From contig SLSQ01000268.1 of the NCBI GenBank assembly GCA_007130355.1, positions 1 to 21,149 of the forward strand: a DNA stretch of 21,149 bases, given 5' to 3'. The stretch is from Trueperaceae bacterium (GTDB lineage Bacteria; Deinococcota; Deinococci; Deinococcales; Trueperaceae). How positions within the stretch are numbered: position 1 is the stretch's first letter; each line of letters begins with the position of its first letter. Shown here in pieces: positions 18,457 through 21,149 of the stretch. The notes below the pieces were generated by a model. That model did not search any database, was not told where the DNA came from, and saw nothing but the letters and a program-made list of their open reading frames with translations. Both the position numbers and the translations under genes were made by a program.

Positions 18457-19328
18457 CCGACGTGCACCTGCTCGGCGTGCCGATGGACCTGGGCGCCGGT
18501 CGCCGCGGCGTCGACATGGGCCCGAGCGCCCTGCGGCTCGCGCGCCTGGCGCCCGCCCTCGAACGCCTCGGTCACCGCGTGTTCGACCACGGCAACGTCG
18601 ACGTGGCGGTCGCCGAAGCGACCGACGCCGACGAGCCGGGAGCCCGCTACCTCGCCTCGATCGCCGACGCCTGCCGCCGCACCCGCGACCGGGTCCGCGC
18701 CCTGCCCGACGGCGTGCCGCTGATCCTCGGCGGCGACCACTCGATCTCGATCGGTTCGGTCGCCGGGGCGTTGGATCGCGGCCGCACCGGCCTCCTCTGG
18801 ATCGACGCGCACGCCGACCTGAACACCCCCGCGACCAGCCCGAGCGGAAACGTCCACGGGATGCCGGTCGCCACCCTCCTGGGGCACGGACCGGAGGCGC
18901 TGCGCGCGGTGGTCGGCACGACCGTGATCCGGCCCGAGGACGTGGTCTACGTCGGGCTGCGCGACGTCGATCCGGAGGAGCGTCGCTGGATCCGGGAGGC
19001 CGGCATCCGCGCGTACACGATGAGCGACGTCGACCGTCGCGGGATCGCGGAGGTCGCGGACGAAGCGCTCGCGACCCTCGCGCACCTGCCCCGGCTGCAC
19101 CTCTCGTTCGACGCCGACGTGCTCGACCCCGACCTGGCGCCGGGCGTCGGCACCCCGGTTCCGGGCGGCCTCCGCTACCGCGAGGCCCACCTGCTGATGG
19201 AGACCGCCGCCGGGAGCGTCACCAGCGTCGACCTGGTCGAAGCGAACCCGATCCTCGACGAACGGAACCGCACCGCCCGCATCCTGGTCGAGATGGCCGC
19301 CAGCCTGTTCGGCAAATCGATCCTCTAA
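18453..19328 (+). CDS. rocF: arginase (RocF)
   Basis: Binuclear manganese hydrolase converting arginine to ornithine and urea. Metal and substrate motifs are complete: GGDHS (His96), DAHADLN (Asp118, His120, Asp122), SPSGNVHGMP (His135) and SFDADVLDP (Asp220, Asp222). TPVPGGLRYREAH and VDLVEANP also fit. The N-terminal MDLGAGRRGVDMGPSALR and SPSGNxHGMP favour arginase over agmatinase or formimidoylglutamase. 291 residues is normal for bacterial arginase. The start is GTG 18453, overlapping the zwf TGA, with GGAGG at 18441-18445 at 7-nt spacing; the upstream in-frame extension to 18279 lies inside zwf and is not family sequence. No other arginine-catabolic gene is adjacent. The 3' end overlaps the convergent patatin gene by 4 nt, and a short GGGC/GCCC hairpin follows at 19329-19342. 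Confidence 0.94.
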   Translation: MTDVHLLGVPMDLGAGRRGVDMGPSALRLARLAPALERLGHRVFDHGNVDVAVAEATDADEPGARYLASIADACRRTRDRVRALPDGVPLILGGDHSISIGSVAGALDRGRTGLLWIDAHADLNTPATSPSGNVHGMPVATLLGHGPEALRAVVGTTVIRPEDVVYVGLRDVDPEERRWIREAGIRAYTMSDVDRRGIAEVADEALATLAHLPRLHLSFDADVLDPDLAPGVGTPVPGGLRYREAHLLMETAAGSVTSVDLVEANPILDERNRTARILVEMAASLFGKSIL

Positions 19329-20188
19329 CGGGCCCCGGCCCGACGCACCGCGGTCCGGAGCGCCGGAAGGGCGCCCTCGAGCGCCGTGTCGCCGGCCCGG
19401 ATCGCGTCGCCGGCCCGGTCGAACCGAAGCCAGTGGATCGGCGGTCGGGTGTGCACCTGGAGCCCGTGCGGCGCGGCCGCGCCGTACCCGTCCGCCGTCC
19501 ATGCCAGGGCTCGGGCCAGACGACCGACCGCGCCCGGACCGCCCTTGCGCAGCCGCCGGTGCACGTCGCTGCCCCACGGGTGCGCGAGGGCACGCCGCAC
19601 CGCGCGGATCGTGACGGAGTCGTCGGCGACGGCGCCGGCCCCGATCCCGAGCCGCACGTCGAGGTCGAAGGCGTCGAGGGTCTCGACCGGGACCGGCGCA
19701 CCGATCCCGCCGTCGATCAGGCGCCGTCCCTCCAGCACCACCGGCGCGAAGATGCCGGGCAACGACGCCGACGCCCGCAGCGCCGGGGCGAGCGGGCCCC
19801 GCTCGAGCCGCACCCGCTCGCCGGTGTCGGCGTCGGTCGCCGTCACCACCAGCGTCCGCGAGAGGTCCTCGAACGAACGGCCGTCGACGAGCCGGTCGAA
19901 GTACGCCTCGAGGCGCCGGCCACGGAAGAGGGCGCCCCGGTGCAGCCCGAAGTCGACCACCTTCGGCAGCACGTCGCGCCGCCGCATGCGCTCCGCCCGC
20001 GCGCGCATCGCGTCGATCCCGTCGCCCAGGGCGTAGAGGGCGCCCACCACCGCCCCGAAGCTGGTGCCGACCACCACCTCGGGGGCCAGGTCGGCCCGCT
20101 CGAGCGCGGCGAGGGCCCCGATGTGGGCGTACCCCCGTGCGCTCCCGCCGCCGAGGGCGACGCCGATCCGTACCGTTCGCTCGTCCAC
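19325..20188 (-). CDS. patatin-like phospholipase (RssA/NTE-type)
   Basis: Serine lipid acyl hydrolase of the patatin fold. The oxyanion-hole glycines are GGGSARG at residues 13-19 in VRIGVALGGGSARGYAHIGAL, the nucleophile is Ser43 in GTSFG (GxSxG), and the dyad Asp159 is in LIDGGIGAPVPVE. ASASLPGIFAPV is the usual pre-dyad segment. 287 residues, single domain, no signal peptide or membrane helix, so probably cytosolic or peripherally membrane-bound. The frame is open to 21013, but that overlaps the glycosyltransferase gene. GTG 20188 gives the family N-terminus and follows TAGCGT by 5 nt. The substrate (phospholipid, lysophospholipid or other ester) cannot be read from the sequence. Divergent from the glycosyltransferase across 51 bp. 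Confidence 0.92.
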   Translation of the reverse strand: MDERTVRIGVALGGGSARGYAHIGALAALERADLAPEVVVGTSFGAVVGALYALGDGIDAMRARAERMRRRDVLPKVVDFGLHRGALFRGRRLEAYFDRLVDGRSFEDLSRTLVVTATDADTGERVRLERGPLAPALRASASLPGIFAPVVLEGRRLIDGGIGAPVPVETLDAFDLDVRLGIGAGAVADDSVTIRAVRRALAHPWGSDVHRRLRKGGPGAVGRLARALAWTADGYGAAAPHGLQVHTRPPIHWLRFDRAGDAIRAGDTALEGALPALRTAVRRAGAR

Positions 20189-20193
20189 GCGGC

Positions 20194-20199
20194 ACGCTA
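20194..20199 (-). promoter_or_regulatory. -10 box (TAGCGT) of the patatin gene, leaderless type
   Basis: Minus-strand GATAGCGT repeats the core found before the TPR and M16C genes. TAGCGT ends 5 nt before the GTG at 20188, the tightest spacing in the window. The -35 is not recognisable. Confidence 0.55.
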
Positions 20200-20226
20200 T
20201 CCCCGCCGGATGAGAGGTCGGTGCGC

Positions 20227-20232
20227 TAGCCT
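20227..20232 (+). promoter_or_regulatory. -10 box (TAGCCT) of the glycosyltransferase gene, leaderless type
   Basis: TAGCCT is TANNNT and ends 7 nt before the GTG at 20240. It lies 27 bp from the divergent patatin -10, so the two promoter windows overlap. Confidence 0.55.
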
Positions 20233-20239
20233 GTCGGTC

Positions 20240-21130
20240 GTGCGACCGGACGCGGTCATCGTCATCCACCACCGGGCCGCCGGCCCGCTGCGTCGCTGCC
20301 TCGGCGACCTCGCGCGGCACGCCGCCGAGCTGCCGGTCCTCCTCCTGCGCACCGCGCCGCCCTCCGGCCCGGACGCCGTGACCGACGACGAGGCCCGGCG
20401 TCTGCACCCGCGCCTCACGGTCCGCGGCGTGCCGAACCGCTCGTACGCCCACGCCGTGAACGAGGCGCTGCGGACGACGCCCGGCGAACGCCTCGCGATC
20501 CTCAACGACGACGTCCGGATCGGCCCCGACCTGCTCCCCTCCCTCTGCGCCCCGCTGCACGACCCGCGGGTGGCCGTGGTCGGTCCCCTCCTCCGCACGC
20601 CGGACGGCCGGATCCAGGACCAGGGACCGCTCCACCGGCTGGCCGTGCGCCCGCTCGTCGGGGCCGGTCCGCACGCGACGGTGCCGGTGCCGTGGGTGGC
20701 CGGCTGCGCCTTCGTGGCCCGGCGCTCGGCGGCGCTCGCCGTCGGCGGAATGGACGGCTCGCTCCGCTTCTTCAACGAGGACCTCGAGTGGTGCCTGCGG
20801 CTGCGCGCCCACGGCTGGCGCTGCGTGGCGACCGGAGCCGAGGCGCTGCACGAAGGGGGCGCCTCGACGCCGTCCGCCGCCCGCTTCCGGATCGAGGGGC
20901 TGCGCGGCGGCATGCAGGTGGCGATGCGCCACCACGGGCCGCTCCGACGCGCCGCGCATCGTGCGGCGGTCCGGCTCTTCGCCGAAGCGGCGGCCCGCAC
21001 CGGTCCGATCCACGACCGCGCGACCTGGCGCGCGGTCGCCGACCGCTTCCGGCGGGGCCGCTTCCTGGACCCGGCGTTCGGCGCCACCCTCGACGACCCG
21101 GCCCCCGACGCGGGCCGTCCCGAAGCGTGA
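20240..21130 (+). CDS. family 2 glycosyltransferase (rhamnosyltransferase-like)
   Basis: GT-A fold transferase probably building an envelope glycan or exopolysaccharide. Recognisable blocks are NRSYAHAVNEAL (66-77, equivalent to the family's GfaxAvNxGi), LNDDVRI at 88-94 as the DxD-region metal site, VPWVAGCAFVARRSA (150-164), GGMDGSLRFFNEDLEWCLRLRAHGW (169-193) with Glu180-Asp181 as the likely catalytic pair, and ALHEGGAS. An oddity is that the early strand that normally ends in vvDNxSxD reads LPVLLLRTAPP, so the usual nucleotide-contacting Asp is missing. 296 residues, no membrane segment. I place the start at GTG 20240, 7 nt after TAGCCT; upstream frame is antisense to patatin. Donor sugar and acceptor unknown. 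Confidence 0.87.
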   Translation: MRPDAVIVIHHRAAGPLRRCLGDLARHAAELPVLLLRTAPPSGPDAVTDDEARRLHPRLTVRGVPNRSYAHAVNEALRTTPGERLAILNDDVRIGPDLLPSLCAPLHDPRVAVVGPLLRTPDGRIQDQGPLHRLAVRPLVGAGPHATVPVPWVAGCAFVARRSAALAVGGMDGSLRFFNEDLEWCLRLRAHGWRCVATGAEALHEGGASTPSAARFRIEGLRGGMQVAMRHHGPLRRAAHRAAVRLFAEAAARTGPIHDRATWRAVADRFRRGRFLDPAFGATLDDPAPDAGRPEA

Positions 21131-21149
21131 GCGGCGACGCTCCCGGACC
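21127..21149 (+). CDS. possible start of a further coupled gene (partial)
   Basis: GTG at 21127 overlaps the glycosyltransferase TGA as GTGA, the same junction used at 2689, 3393 and 18453, and the frame stays open to the window end (V/M-S-G-D-A-P-G). Only seven codons are visible and no clear Shine-Dalgarno precedes it. The same bases can also form a 5-bp hairpin with a GCGA loop (21129-21142), which would instead suggest a transcript end. Confidence 0.35.

Noticed and set aside
18453..19328. Agmatinase or formimidoylglutamase instead of arginase
   Set aside because: SPSGNxHGMP, the MDLGAGRRGVDMGPSALR N-terminus and overall length match arginase better.

Overview
The window is GC-rich (roughly 70% or more), densely coded chromosomal DNA carrying housekeeping genes. 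I see no mobile element, CRISPR array, phage gene or RNA gene, and no gene-free stretch longer than about 120 bases. The gene set (futalosine-route menaquinone gene mqnB, Thermus-like class II aldolase and TyrRS, a PreP-like M16C peptidase, an RqcH homologue, clpB under a HspR-type operator) and the promoter style (TANNNT -10 boxes 5-8 nt before the start codon, giving leaderless mRNAs) point to Deinococcota. A Truepera-like lineage fits best, but this is inference from gene content, not a phylogeny.

Layout. 1-5051 (+): a tight operon gltX-ftsY-orf235-mqnB-fba, with ATGA/GTGA stop-start overlaps at the first three junctions and a Shine-Dalgarno sequence overlapping the mqnB stop before fba. 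5093-8982 (-): PIG-L/LmbE deacetylase, TPR protein and rqcH, each with its own leaderless promoter. 9026-11938 (+): an M16C metallopeptidase divergent from the deacetylase gene across 43 bp. 11931-14513 (-): clpB, overlapping the peptidase tail to tail by 8 nt, with a consensus sigma-A promoter that contains a HAIR/HspR-like inverted repeat. 14633-15601 (+): pfkA. 15623-16840 (-): tyrS, one of only two genes here with a clear untranslated leader plus Shine-Dalgarno. 16957-19328 (+): zwf-rocF, coupled through GTGA. 19325-20188 (-): patatin-like phospholipase. 20240-21130 (+): family 2 glycosyltransferase, probably followed by a further coupled gene starting at 21127.

How the genes fit together. 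Three genes serve sugar catabolism (pfkA, fba, zwf), two charge tRNAs (gltX, tyrS), and several serve protein targeting and quality control (ftsY, rqcH, clpB, M16C peptidase). The remainder covers menaquinone synthesis, arginine breakdown and probable envelope or lipid chemistry. I do not see a new multi-gene system. The most interesting layer is regulatory: near-identical 12-base promoter cores shared by gene pairs, two back-to-back leaderless promoters whose -10/-35 windows coincide, the heat-shock operator on clpB, and a structured leader on tyrS. The main unknown gene is the 235-residue protein between ftsY and mqnB.
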